From the NCBI GenBank assembly GCA_019637155.1, contig JAHBWE010000001.1, positions 806,001 to 870,000 of the forward strand: DNA of 64,000 nucleotides. Direction: 5' to 3'. Both the position numbers and the translations under genes were made by a program. This DNA is from Labilithrix sp. (GTDB lineage Bacteria > Myxococcota_A > Polyangia > Polyangiales > Polyangiaceae). A model generated the notes under the pieces. The model had not been told where the DNA came from, ran no database searches, and saw only the letters and a program-made list of their open reading frames with translations. Position 1 is the first letter of the stretch, and each line of letters begins with the position of its first letter. Shown piece after piece: positions 9,128-17,265 of this stretch.

Positions 9128-10951
9128 ATGCGAATGAAGAGCTTGCTCGGCGCCGTGGCCCTCGTCGGCGCGACCTTGTATTCCGAAACGGCCAGCGCAC
9201 AGCGCGTCCTCGAAGGCTTTGCGGTTCAGAAGTTCGAGCCGTCCGAGCGTGGCAGCGAGTGGTTCGGCAACGAGTCGCTCGACCTGCGCGGCAAGATCCG
9301 CCCCGCGGTCGGCGTCGTGTCCGACTTCTCGCGCCGCTCGCTCATCATCTTCGAGGACAACGACAACGTCCGCGGCTCGGTCATCCGTAACCAGGTCTTC
9401 CTCCATCCGGGCGGAAGTCTCGTCCTCTTCGACCGGCTGCGCCTCGCGGTGAACGTGCCGATCCAGGTGTTCGTCGACGGCAACTCCGCGACCGTCTTCC
9501 GCGACGAGACCGGCGCGGGCGTCGTCACCACGTCGTTCGCCGAGCCGGCGAACTCGAGCGCGATGGGTGACCTCCGCTTCGGCGCCGACGTCCGCCTCGC
9601 CGGCGTCTACGGCGATCCCTTCACCGTCGCGGCCGGGCTCCAGGTCTGGGCGCCGACCGGCAGCACTGCCAACTACGCGAGCGACGGCCACGCGCGCCTC
9701 AAGCCGCGCGTCATGGTCGCGGGCGACATCGGCGCGTTCACGTACGCCGGCAGCGTCGGCGTCAACTTCCGCACGCGCGGCTACGAGCGCATGGGCCCGG
9801 CCGGCATCGGCCACGAGCTCAACCTCACCGCCGCCCTCGGCGCGAAGGTCCTCGACAAGACGCTCACGGTCGGCCCCGAGATGTGGATGTCGTCCGTCAT
9901 GACGAACAACCGCTTCCTCGAGAAGAAGTGGACCCCGCTCGAGGTCGGCGCGGGAGCGCACTACCTCATCGCGAACCAGGTCCGCGTCGGCGCGGCGCTC
10001 ATGGGCGGTCCGGTCCGCGCGTGGTCGAACCCGGTCTATCGCATCATCGCGATGGCGGAGTGGGCGCCCGGCGTCGTCGACGATCGCGACGGCGACGGCA
10101 TCCCCGACAACGAGGACGCGTGCCCCGATCAGAAGGGCGTGCGCAGCGCCGAGCCGTCGCGCAACGGCTGTCCCGAGGTCGCGCCGCAGCAGGTCGCGGG
10201 CCCGACCGATCGCGACAACGACGGCATCCCCGATCAGCAGGACGCCTGCCCCGACGTGCCGGGCGTGAAGACGGACGACCCGACGACGAACGGCTGCCGC
10301 GACACCGACGGCGACGGCTTCTTCGATCCGAAGGACGCCTGCCCGACGGAGAAGGGCATCGCGAGCCAGGATCCGATGACGAACGGCTGCCCGGACACCG
10401 ACGGTGACGGCATCTTCGACAAGGTCGACGCGTGCCCGACCGAAGCGGGCCCGAAGAGCGAGGACCCGAAGAAGAACGGCTGCCCGATCGGCGACAAGGA
10501 CAAGGACGGCATCAAGGACGACGTCGATGCATGTCCGGACGAGCCGGGCCCGGCGAGCCCCGATCCGAAGCGCAACGGCTGCCCGATGGCCTTCATCTCG
10601 CAGGGTCAGATCAAGATCCTGGACCAGGTGAAGTTCAAGACCGGCAGCGCCGCGATCGAGAACGGCAAGGACAGCGAGGAGGTCCTCGAGGCGGTGCGTG
10701 CGGTCCTCCAGACGCACACGGAGATCAAGAAGATCCGCATCGAAGGCCACACCGACAACAAGGGCGCGGCCGCGATGAACAAGAAGCTCTCCGCCGATCG
10801 CGCGGCGAGCGTGAAGACATGGCTCGTGAAGAAGGGCATCGCCGCCGACCGCATGTCGACGACCGGCTTCGGCCTCGAGAAGCCCATCGACACGAACGAA
10901 ACGGAGACGGGGCGCAAGAACAACCGCCGCGTCGAGTTCCACATCGAGTAA
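9128..10951 (+). CDS. OmpA-family protein with thrombospondin type-3 repeats (first of three)
   Basis: A 607-residue protein starting at MRMKSLLGAVALVGATL, chosen because this gives a proper signal peptide ending near SETASAQ. Residues ~25-310 look like an outer-membrane barrel. About five acidic thrombospondin type-3 repeats follow (pattern DxDxDGIxDxxDACP, residues ~320-490), which bind calcium and form a stiff stalk. The last ~110 residues are an OmpA/MotB peptidoglycan-binding domain, with IRIEGHTDNKG and NNRRVEFHIE. The protein therefore probably links the outer membrane to the cell wall. Paralogues start at 48866 and 56800. A 107-bp palindromic element begins 8 nt after the stop. Confidence 0.9.
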   Translation: MRMKSLLGAVALVGATLYSETASAQRVLEGFAVQKFEPSERGSEWFGNESLDLRGKIRPAVGVVSDFSRRSLIIFEDNDNVRGSVIRNQVFLHPGGSLVLFDRLRLAVNVPIQVFVDGNSATVFRDETGAGVVTTSFAEPANSSAMGDLRFGADVRLAGVYGDPFTVAAGLQVWAPTGSTANYASDGHARLKPRVMVAGDIGAFTYAGSVGVNFRTRGYERMGPAGIGHELNLTAALGAKVLDKTLTVGPEMWMSSVMTNNRFLEKKWTPLEVGAGAHYLIANQVRVGAALMGGPVRAWSNPVYRIIAMAEWAPGVVDDRDGDGIPDNEDACPDQKGVRSAEPSRNGCPEVAPQQVAGPTDRDNDGIPDQQDACPDVPGVKTDDPTTNGCRDTDGDGFFDPKDACPTEKGIASQDPMTNGCPDTDGDGIFDKVDACPTEAGPKSEDPKKNGCPIGDKDKDGIKDDVDACPDEPGPASPDPKRNGCPMAFISQGQIKILDQVKFKTGSAAIENGKDSEEVLEAVRAVLQTHTEIKKIRIEGHTDNKGAAAMNKKLSADRAASVKTWLVKKGIAADRMSTTGFGLEKPIDTNETETGRKNNRRVEFHIE

Positions 10952-10959
10952 CGCACTCG

Positions 10960-11066
10960 AGTCAACGTCGGGGGCTTCGCCCCCGACACCCCCACCCCAG
11001 ACACGGCCCTCGCGCTTTGCGCGAGGGTCGCTTCGCGACCGCTTGCGCGGCCGCTTCTGGGGCCCC
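10960..11066 (+). repeat. palindromic repeat family 1, copy A (107 bp)
   Basis: The element starts 8 nt after the stop codon at 10951 and contains three stem-loops in a row. The first has 9-bp arms GTCGGGGGC/GCCCCCGAC with a TTC loop. The second has 9-bp arms CCCTCGCGC/GCGCGAGGG with a TTT loop. The third has 5-bp arms GTCGC/GCGAC with a TTC loop. It ends in CCGCTTCTGGGGCCCC. The reverse complement is identical, base for base, to 52990-53096. Confidence 0.95.
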
Positions 11067-11410
11067 GGGACGCCCCCGGGCACATGGGCTTTGCGCTTGC
11101 GCGAGGGGGCTTTGTGCTTTGCGCGAGGGGGCTTTGCGCGAGGTCGCTTCGCGCTTGTGCGGCCGCTTCTGGGGCCCGGGGTGACCTGGCACACGGGCTT
11201 TGCGCTTTGCGCGAGGGGGCGCTTCGCGACCGTTTGCGGGGCCGCTCTGGGCCGTGGACACACGGCCCTCGCGCTTTTGCGCTTGCGCTTGGGTTGCTCG
11301 GTTGCGCGGCCGTTTGGGGCACCGGGTTGGATGGGCGCCTCAGACACGGCCTCGCTTCGACTCGGGGCGCTTCGCGCTTGGTTGCGCGGGCGCTTCTGGG
11401 AGCGGGGGCG
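11067..11410 (+). repeat. degenerate tandem array of family 1 cores
   Basis: This stretch contains about four decayed copies of the second half of the family 1 element. Recurrent pieces are variants of gcgctttgcgcgaggg, cgcttcgcg and ggccgcttctggggcc, separated by unrelated bases such as the gggcacatgggc and ggcacacgggc links. The copies have diverged unequally. No gene with normal codon use was found here. Together with copy A it fills the 507-nt gap between the OmpA gene and the FMN reductase gene. Confidence 0.75.
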
Positions 11411-11458
11411 TGTGGTTGAAAGGGTCGGCTTCCTTCGAGGAGGTCGGCCCTTGGTGTT

Positions 11459-12025
11459 TCAGGTGGGGGTGGTGTTGCGGGTGATGAAGCGTGTGAAGCC
11501 GGTCATGTATTTTTCGAGCTGGGTGCGGGTGGTGTCGTCGATGAGGGCGCCGTCGGCGTCGAAGACCTTGCCTGCGCTCGGGACCTGGAGGCGTCCGCCG
11601 GTGTAGAGGTGCATTCCGAGGGTGCGGAGGACGGGGAGCCATGCGGCTTGCGCCATCGCGGTGCCGCCGCGTCCGGGGGTGGCGCCGATCACGCCGACGG
11701 CGCGCTCTCCGAAGACGCGCGGGATGTCGGCGCCCGGGCGCGAGAGCCAGTCGATCGCGTTCTTGAGGACGCCGGGGATCCCGTTGTTGTACTCGGGGCT
11801 GACGATGAGGAGCCCGTCGGCTGCCACGACCTTCTCCTTCAACGCGACGACGGCCGCCGGCAACCCGGACGCCGCCTCGACGTCGCCGTCGTAGAGCGGG
11901 ATCTCGCGGATCGAACCCACCTCGATCGTCGCTCCCTCCGGCGCCGCCGCCACCGCCGCCCGCAGCAACATCGAGTTGAACCCATTGACGCGAAGACTCC
12001 CAGAGACGGCGAGGATGGTGGTCAT
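11459..12025 (-). CDS. NADPH-dependent FMN reductase family protein
   Basis: A 188-residue flavodoxin-fold protein. ILAVSGSLRVNGFNSMLLRA is the phosphate/FMN-binding start, and SPEYNNGIPGVLKNAIDWL is the diagnostic second FMN-binding motif of the NADPH-dependent FMN reductase/ArsH/chromate reductase superfamily. Expected activity is NAD(P)H-dependent reduction of flavin, quinone or azo substrates in the cytoplasm. The true substrate cannot be read from the sequence. It stands alone, with the palindromic array on its 3' side and a Uma2-family gene 76 nt upstream on the same strand. Confidence 0.92.
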   Translation of the reverse strand: MTTILAVSGSLRVNGFNSMLLRAAVAAAPEGATIEVGSIREIPLYDGDVEAASGLPAAVVALKEKVVAADGLLIVSPEYNNGIPGVLKNAIDWLSRPGADIPRVFGERAVGVIGATPGRGGTAMAQAAWLPVLRTLGMHLYTGGRLQVPSAGKVFDADGALIDDTTRTQLEKYMTGFTRFITRNTTPT

Positions 12026-12101
12026 GCCCGCCAGTCCAGCACGAGCCCGCGCCCAGAGCGAAACGTGAATGCCATACGCATCCGCGGGCGTGCTGGTGCG
12101 C

Positions 12102-12872
12102 TCAGGCGTCAGGATCGACGCCGAGCGCGCGTAGCCGTGCGGCGAGCGCCTCGGCGCGTGTGGCGGAGCTCTCGGCGCGCGCTTCTGCGGCAGCCGCTCG
12201 TTGGGCCTCGCGGTCGGCTCGCTCGGCCTCTCGGCGCGCTCGCTCTTCGCTTTCTCTCGGAGTCGGAAGGAGGTTTCCGTCGAGATCGGTCCAGCGGAGC
12301 CAGTTCGTGTGCATCCCCTCGAAGGTGCCGTCCCATCGGACGAGCGCGAGGCCTTCGGCGACGAAGCGGGTGTCGTTCCTCTGTACGTACGCCCCGCTAT
12401 GGAGCGAGAACGCGACGACCTCTTCGGAGCCGAGCCTGCGCAGCGGATCGAACACGACGTAGTTCGTGATCCTCATGCGCTCGTAGTCGCGGAGCTTGGT
12501 GCTGAGCTCGCCGCCGAGGGTCTCGGAGACGATCTCGATGACGATGTCGGGCGGCTTTCCGAGCTCCCAGAAGAAGTACGAGCTGAGCTTCTCGGGACCG
12601 CTCGCGGCGGGTGGGTCGACGTCGAAGCTGACGAAGACGTCGGGCACGATGGCCGGATTCTTCGCGACCGCGAACAACCCGACGTTGGCGGCGGCGATGA
12701 AGCGGCGTCCTCGCGGAGCCGTCCAGCAGTCGAGCGGCGCCGTGAGCAGCCGCATCTGCTTCTCGGCGAGGAAGCTATCCACGGGCGCGCCGTCCTCGGT
12801 GACGAGGTGACTCACGTCCGGCGCGCCCGGCAACGGCGCCTGCTCGCGTTGCTCGCGTTGTGACATCGACAT
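12102..12872 (-). CDS. Uma2-family (DUF820) putative nuclease-fold protein
   Basis: A 256-residue protein whose middle matches the Uma2/DUF820 fold, a PD-(D/E)xK-like family abundant in cyanobacteria and myxobacteria. PDVFVSFDVD, then DIVIEIVSETLGGELSTKL and ITNYVVFDPLR, carry the family's E-x(n)-D/E-x-K-like positions. After about residue 200 there is an Arg/Glu/Ala-rich coiled-coil tail, common in this family. The biological role of the family is largely unknown. The gene lies immediately outside the left edge of the lower-GC island at 13.0-18.0 kb, though its own composition looks like the host background. Confidence 0.88.
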   Translation of the reverse strand: MSMSQREQREQAPLPGAPDVSHLVTEDGAPVDSFLAEKQMRLLTAPLDCWTAPRGRRFIAAANVGLFAVAKNPAIVPDVFVSFDVDPPAASGPEKLSSYFFWELGKPPDIVIEIVSETLGGELSTKLRDYERMRITNYVVFDPLRRLGSEEVVAFSLHSGAYVQRNDTRFVAEGLALVRWDGTFEGMHTNWLRWTDLDGNLLPTPRESEERARREAERADREAQRAAAAEARAESSATRAEALAARLRALGVDPDA

Positions 12873-13009
12873 CGATCGTACCTCCTGCCTGCATCGTCGT
12901 CATGACCGCGCGGGTCACGAGCACGTCGCGTGCCCCGACCACGGCTCAATGTTTTCGCGTCGTTGTCGCGCGCCCGAGGTGGCCGGGGCCAGACAGGGCC
13001 ATGCCAGGG

Positions 13010-13021
13010 GCCAACCCAAGC
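13010..13021 (+). repeat. left copy of 12-bp direct repeat flanking the accessory island
   Basis: GCCAACCCAAGC occurs here and again at 18004-18015, just outside the first and last genes of the 13.1-17.9 kb low-GC island. The bases following this copy (GGCTTTGCCCT, 13022-13032) are the reverse complement of those at 17996-18006, so the two ends share both direct and inverted segments. This resembles an insertion footprint, but no recombinase gene was found. Confidence 0.45.
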
Positions 13022-13137
13022 GGCTTTGCCCTAGAACGGGTACCGCGCCCCGTAACCCCACCGTGCTGCACCAAAACCTAGGACACCGTGACGGGCTGCG
13101 TCAGGGCGACCCTAGCGGTACGCTCGGTTCCTGACGG

Positions 13138-13794
13138 ATGCAGAAGGAACGGATTCTCGCTGAGATCAAGCGCACGGCCTCTGAGAACGGAGGTGCTCCG
13201 CTCGGGATGCATCGCTTCCAGAAGGAGACCGGAATCACTCGAGACGCTTGGCTCGGGAAGTTCTGGCGAAGGTGGAACGATGCCGTTCAAGAGGCCGGCT
13301 TCACTCCAAATGCCCCGTCGCAGCCGGTTGAACGCGACGACCTCCTACGCCATCTCGCTCTGTTGACGAGAGAGCACGGCCGGTTTCCGACGGATGCAGA
13401 CTTGTCGTTGGCGAAGGTGAACGGCGCACCCCTCCCGCACAAGCATCGGTTTCGGAAGCTGGGCACCTTGCCGGCTCGCATCGGACTCCTCCGAACCTTC
13501 GTCCGCGAGCACCCGGAGTACGAAGACGTGCTTGTTCTCCTCCCCTCTGGAGAGTCCACCGATCCCGAGGAAGGGCCGGACACAGCCACGGTCGACGGTG
13601 CCCTCTACATGTTGAAGCTCGGGAAGCACTTCAAGATCGGGAAGTTCGGCGGAGCCGTTCGAGCGAAGAACCAGACGGCGCAGTTCAACGAGGTCTTGGC
13701 GAAGATGCTCTGCCACAACCTCTCGGTCCTCGTTCACGAGATCCATGAGCTTGGGATCGAGCCGGCCTTCTGGATGCCGCGGGAGGTGGCGTGA
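13138..13794 (+). CDS. homing-endonuclease-repeat protein with GIY-YIG/T5orf172-like C-terminus
   Basis: A 218-residue protein. The first ~55 residues (ILAEIKRTASENGGAPLG, then GKFWRRWNDAVQEAGFTPN) match the homing-endonuclease-associated repeat, a DNA-binding unit. A second, weaker copy spans about 65-120 (REHGRFPTDADLSLAK). From about residue 155, GALYMLKLGKHFKIGKFGG resembles the core of T5orf172/MUG113 proteins, a GIY-YIG nuclease relative. The catalytic Glu region and the expected YWHRRF-type end are not convincing here (GIEPAFWMPREVA), so nuclease activity is doubtful. The stop overlaps the next start as TGATG, so the pair is probably coupled. Composition is clearly less GC-rich than the flanks. 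Confidence 0.7.
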   Translation: MQKERILAEIKRTASENGGAPLGMHRFQKETGITRDAWLGKFWRRWNDAVQEAGFTPNAPSQPVERDDLLRHLALLTREHGRFPTDADLSLAKVNGAPLPHKHRFRKLGTLPARIGLLRTFVREHPEYEDVLVLLPSGESTDPEEGPDTATVDGALYMLKLGKHFKIGKFGGAVRAKNQTAQFNEVLAKMLCHNLSVLVHEIHELGIEPAFWMPREVA

Positions 13795-14108
13795 TGAGCT
13801 ACCGAACGATCTCGACCGAAGTGCTCACGCTGGAGGAACAAGACGCGGTTCTTCGCGGGCTTCAATTCCTGCGGGCGAAGCTCGGAGGATGGAAGAACGT
13901 GGCGAAGCTGGTCCGCTTCAAAGAGCCGACCCTCGGCGACGTCGCGGGCAAGCGGAGGGGCGTATCGCCCGAGCTGGCCTTTCGAGTCGCGAAGGTCGTC
14001 GGCGTCTCGATCAGCGATCTTCTTGAAGGCCGGTGGCCTGAGCCAGGAACGTGCCCGAGGTGTGGGTACCGGAGTCCTGGGGACGGAGTCGCGACCTCGC
14101 GAGCCTGA
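13794..14108 (+). CDS. small HTH protein with CxxC tail
   Basis: The start is ATG at 13794, overlapping the upstream stop; a GTG at 13791 is also possible. The 104-residue product contains a probable helix-turn-helix (KNVAKLVRFKEPTLGDVAGK, then RVAKVVGVSISDLLEGRW), like small XRE/Cro-type regulators. It ends with CPRCGYRSP, half of a zinc ribbon that could dimerise or bind metal. Its position between the nuclease-like gene and the methyltransferase suggests a regulator of the cassette, such as a controller protein, but this is inferred from context only. Confidence 0.65.
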   Translation: MSYRTISTEVLTLEEQDAVLRGLQFLRAKLGGWKNVAKLVRFKEPTLGDVAGKRRGVSPELAFRVAKVVGVSISDLLEGRWPEPGTCPRCGYRSPGDGVATSRA

Positions 14109-14189
14109 CCTCTGCGCGGCGAGTTCGATAAGCCGAAAAAAGGAGCAACCACGCGGCCCTGAGGGACGACGGCCGGTGTCACCACCGGG

Positions 14190-16085
14190 ATGACCATCTC
14201 CGTCCGCACCAGCGATGTTTCCGTCCTCCCGTCGAAATTTGAACGCCTCATCTCCCAAGAAGGGCCAAGAAGTGGACTCGTTCGGTCATGGCATCCGACA
14301 ATTCCCTACATGCTTGAGACGGGGATCTTCTGGTACGGCGACAACCTCACCGTCATGCGCGAGTACCTCACGGGTGATGGCGAGGTCGACCTCATCTACC
14401 TCGACCCTCCATTCAATTCGGAGCGCCGGTACAACGTACCGCTGACGGAGGAGGACGGCTCCCCGTCTCAGGCACAACTCCAAGCGTTCGCCGACTATTG
14501 GCGCTGGGGAAAGGAAGCAGAGGACGCCTTCGATCAGTGCACGCGCCCCCGCCGCAAGTACCTCGTGTCGGCGATGTTCATCGAGACCATGCAGATGCTT
14601 CGTCGCGTCCTCGGGCAGAACAATATGATGGCGTACCTCTCGATGATGGCGGTGCGCCTGGTCGAGATGAAACGGTTGCTGAAGCCGACCGGATCTCTCT
14701 ACCTGCACTGCGATCCAACGGCGAGTCACTATGTCAAACTCGTCCTCGACGCGTTGTTTGGCGCGAAGTGCTTTCGCAACGAGATCATCTGGAAGCGTAC
14801 GAGCGGCCACAGCGATGCCGTCGGATACGGAAGCATTCACGACACGATTCTATTTTACACGAATAGCGACACCGCGACCTGGAGCCAGCAACACGTCGAG
14901 TATGACGAGGAATACGCCGAAAAGTACTATCGCTATCGCGACAAGCCTACTCGCGAATTCCCAGAGGGTCGACGCTTCATGTCCGACAATCTCAGCGCCG
15001 CCGGCCTCGCGGGAGGAGGGTACACATACGAATGGAACGGCGTTACTCGTGAGTGGCGTTGTCCGGAATCAACGATGAGTGATCTGGATCGAAAGGGCCT
15101 GGTCTTCTATACGAAGAATGGGATGCCACGCCGAAAGCGCTATCTTGACGAGGCTAAGGGCCTACCAGCGCCCGACCTTTGGACGGACGTTGAGCCTCTT
15201 CGCTCCTGGCACGAAGAGAAGACTGGCTACCCGACGCAAAAGCCATTGGCTCTGCTGAAGCGGATCATTCTCGCTTCGTCCAAAGAGGGTGACGTAATCC
15301 TCGACCCATTTTGCGGTTGTGGAACAGCGATTGTCGCTGCGCAGGAGTTGAAGCGGCAGTGGATCGGCATCGACATCACGCATGTGGCCGTGAGCGTCCT
15401 GAAGACACGTATGGAGAAGAAGTTCCCAGGTCTCACCTTCCGCGTGCGAGGGGAGCCCGAGGACATCGCGAGCGCTCTCCGCCTCGCCGATGAAAAGCCG
15501 TTGGAGTTTCAGGCGTGGATCGTCGACAGAGTTGGCGGAATGCCGACCGAGGCCGAAAAGCAGAAGAAGGTTGCCAGAGGGGGTGGGGACGACAACCGGG
15601 ACGGATTCATTCTGTTTCGAGACGATCCGAAGGCCGCACGGAGCAAGAGGATGCTGCTGTCGGTGAAGGCCGGCGATTCATATGTCAATAAGCCACAAGA
15701 GACCGTGGACTCGCTTGGCGGCGCGATGCAACGCCATGGTGCGGTACTCGGTGCTCTCTTGGTGTCGCACCGTCCCAGCGAGACCACATACAAGAGGGCG
15801 GCGAGCTACGGTTATTGGACCTCCGAGACCTATGGGAAGAAGTATCCGGTGATTCAGATTGTCACACTGGAAGACCTGTTTGCCGACGGTTGGCGCGGGG
15901 TCAACATCCCAGGCGAGAATACGACGAGGATTTCCGCGCCGCCCCCTGGAACGCCGGGGGCGAGCGAGGAACTGTTCGACGCGCTCGGGAACCCGAAAGT
16001 CGCCCCACGACCGCCGAAAAAGGCTCTTCCTGGTCAGCTTGAAATCCCGGCCGTCGCGCGGCCCAAGAAGCGAGCATCAAAGTAG
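14190..16085 (+). CDS. site-specific DNA methyltransferase fused to an Mrr-like C-terminal domain
   Basis: Up to 631 residues. The catalytic motif DPPFN (72-76) precedes the SAM-binding motif DPFCGCGT (about 371-378). This is the beta-class order of N6-adenine or N4-cytosine methyltransferases (N6_N4_Mtase family). After the methylase fold, residues ~450-570 (DGFILFRDD, then MLLSVKAGD and LGALLVSHRPSE) resemble the PD-(D/E)xK-type Mrr-like domain seen at the end of some such enzymes, with a retained Lys in SVKAG. The protein may therefore modify and cut, or only read, DNA. The start is uncertain: ATG 14310 would begin at MLETGIFWYGD, nearer the usual family N-terminus. Low-GC codon use indicates transfer. 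Confidence 0.88.
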   Translation: MTISVRTSDVSVLPSKFERLISQEGPRSGLVRSWHPTIPYMLETGIFWYGDNLTVMREYLTGDGEVDLIYLDPPFNSERRYNVPLTEEDGSPSQAQLQAFADYWRWGKEAEDAFDQCTRPRRKYLVSAMFIETMQMLRRVLGQNNMMAYLSMMAVRLVEMKRLLKPTGSLYLHCDPTASHYVKLVLDALFGAKCFRNEIIWKRTSGHSDAVGYGSIHDTILFYTNSDTATWSQQHVEYDEEYAEKYYRYRDKPTREFPEGRRFMSDNLSAAGLAGGGYTYEWNGVTREWRCPESTMSDLDRKGLVFYTKNGMPRRKRYLDEAKGLPAPDLWTDVEPLRSWHEEKTGYPTQKPLALLKRIILASSKEGDVILDPFCGCGTAIVAAQELKRQWIGIDITHVAVSVLKTRMEKKFPGLTFRVRGEPEDIASALRLADEKPLEFQAWIVDRVGGMPTEAEKQKKVARGGGDDNRDGFILFRDDPKAARSKRMLLSVKAGDSYVNKPQETVDSLGGAMQRHGAVLGALLVSHRPSETTYKRAASYGYWTSETYGKKYPVIQIVTLEDLFADGWRGVNIPGENTTRISAPPPGTPGASEELFDALGNPKVAPRPPKKALPGQLEIPAVARPKKRASK

Positions 16086-16122
16086 CAAGCGCGGGCCGTG
16101 CTCTTGCTTGGGCGGCGCCTCG

Positions 16123-16392
16123 CTAGCGTCGAGGGCGTCCCCTCGTTCGCTTCTTCTTCGGCCCCTCCAACTCCTCCTCGAACATCTCGACCACCCGGAC
16201 ACCGATCGCGTTGGCGATCCTCACGAGGGTCTCGAGCGTGACGTTCTGTGTCCCGTACTCGATGCGCTGAAGGTTCGGCACGGTCGTTCCGATCGCCTCA
16301 GCAACGTTCGCCTGCGTCAGACCGTGTCGCTCACGTAGCTCCGCGATTCGCCTTCCGACGTGGGATTTCAGCTTCTCCGCGTCTTCCACCAC
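16123..16392 (-). CDS. XRE-family transcriptional regulator
   Basis: An 89-residue protein consisting mostly of one HTH_3/XRE domain. RIAELRERHGLTQANVAEAI is followed by VPNLQRIEYGTQNVTLETL and IANAIGVRVVEMFEE, the full five-helix pattern. The end is basic (PKKKRTRGRPRR) and could contact DNA or be disordered. The start is GTG at 16392 (or the adjacent GTG at 16389), with no good ribosome-binding site at normal spacing. It is convergent with the methyltransferase, 37 nt apart, and may control the island. Confidence 0.9.
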   Translation of the reverse strand: MVEDAEKLKSHVGRRIAELRERHGLTQANVAEAIGTTVPNLQRIEYGTQNVTLETLVRIANAIGVRVVEMFEEELEGPKKKRTRGRPRR

Positions 16393-16634
16393 GAAGAAGA
16401 GGGCCCTCGTTGCCTCCTCTCAAAAACCCTCGTATGTGATTTCGATCGAGGGAGGAAGAAGCCACCGGCTCCGCCGACCATGGCCCCGATCATCGGGCCC
16501 ATGTCTTCGCTCGCCTTCGCCTCGGAAGCCTTCTCCTCGGCCTCCTCGACCTTCATCGGCCGGGCGCACTTCGGGCAAGTCGCAGCCTGATCCGAGACCT
16601 CCGTTGAGCAATCCACGCACGTAACCAGCGCCAT
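16368..16634 (-). CDS. zinc-ribbon small protein, possible frameshift at its end
   Basis: An 88-residue reading frame starting MALVTCVDCSTEVSDQAAT. Cys6/Cys9 and Cys20/Cys23 form a CxxC...CxxC zinc ribbon. A Glu/Lys-rich linker follows, then a short hydrophobic segment (MGPMIGAMVGGAGGFFLP). The final ~22 residues look random and run 25 nt into the XRE gene. In the neighbouring frame the sequence reads PSIEITYEGF and stops at 16420, immediately before an AGGAGG. A single-base indel near 16445 is therefore suspected, either real decay or an assembly error. Its function is unknown. Confidence 0.5.
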   Translation of the reverse strand: MALVTCVDCSTEVSDQAATCPKCARPMKVEEAEEKASEAKASEDMGPMIGAMVGGAGGFFLPRSKSHTRVFERRQRGPSSSWWKTRRS

Positions 16635-16830
16635 CGGCTCGTCGTCTGGGCCGGTTTCGGGGCTCACTCCCAGCCGAACCAAGCCGAGCTGGTCCTCGCT
16701 GCGATGGGAGGCGCCGTGTTCGCGATCCTCGGCGCCATCCTGGGGAAGTCGTCGAAAAAGTCTGCCGGATGAGCTTGATCGTCCGTTCAGGCCTGCTACG
16801 ACGATCAGTATCGAGAAGGGACGGTTCGAG

Positions 16831-16986
16831 ATGGCTGGAAAGAGCAAGGGTGGTGGCAACGGTTCTCACAAGATCGGTCGTGACGCGCGCACGGGGCACT
16901 TCATCCCGGTGAAGGAAGCGGAGCGCCGTCCGAACACGACGACGGTGGAGCGGATCCCGAACCCGTCGCCCAAGAAGGGCAAGTAG
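16831..16986 (+). CDS. 51-residue basic protein
   Basis: A short gene with ATG at 16831 and stop TAG at 16984-16986. An AGAAGGG tract about 11 nt upstream may serve for ribosome binding. The product starts with a Gly/Lys/Ser-rich tail and continues RDARTGHFIPVKEAERRPN, TTTVERIPNP and a basic end. RDARTGxFIPVKEA-type peptides recur as small conserved proteins in many bacteria, from memory, without known function. It lies 7 nt upstream of the DUF1883-like gene, suggesting a shared transcript. Confidence 0.7.
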   Translation: MAGKSKGGGNGSHKIGRDARTGHFIPVKEAERRPNTTTVERIPNPSPKKGK

Positions 16987-16993
16987 GCATCCG

Positions 16994-17245
16994 ATGGCTG
17001 GCGTTTGGGAAGTGAACACAGGCCCGACGAGCGCCATCGTCGTGGAGATGAGCGGCAGCGCCGCAGATGTTCTCGTAGTCGACCAGCAGAACCTCCACAC
17101 ATGGAAGCGAGGAGGATCCGTCCGCTACAAGGGCGGATTCTTTGAGCAGTCGCCCGCCGTCATTCGTCCGGGTCGAGGACACTGGTTCGTGATCGTCGAT
17201 CCGCAAGGCGGAAGAACGGACGTCAAGATCAGCGTTCGCGGGTAA
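16994..17245 (+). CDS. DUF1883-like small protein
   Basis: An 83-residue beta-rich protein. SGSAADVLVVDQQNLHTWKR, YKGGFFEQSPAVIRPGRGHW and FVIVDPQGG match the DUF1883 pattern, in which a small beta-sandwich ends in a GHW-(YF)-V-x-VD motif. DUF1883 proteins occur alone or, as I recall, fused to TIR-type effector domains, so a sensing or ligand-binding part in a defence setting is plausible. That is inference. It is 20 nt upstream of the proteasome-like gene and 7 nt after the 51-residue gene, all on the plus strand. Confidence 0.65.
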   Translation: MAGVWEVNTGPTSAIVVEMSGSAADVLVVDQQNLHTWKRGGSVRYKGGFFEQSPAVIRPGRGHWFVIVDPQGGRTDVKISVRG

Positions 17246-17265
17246 GCAATGGTGTAACGGCCATC

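Noticed and set aside
12873..13137. Possible tRNA or att site in the gap before the island
   Set aside because: No cloverleaf, T-loop or CCA-type end could be built; only the 12-bp repeat is supported.
16704..16772. 22-codon plus-strand peptide MGGAVFAILGAILGKSSKKS
   Set aside because: It looks like a small membrane helix, but has no ribosome site and lies upstream of a better supported gene; too little to call.
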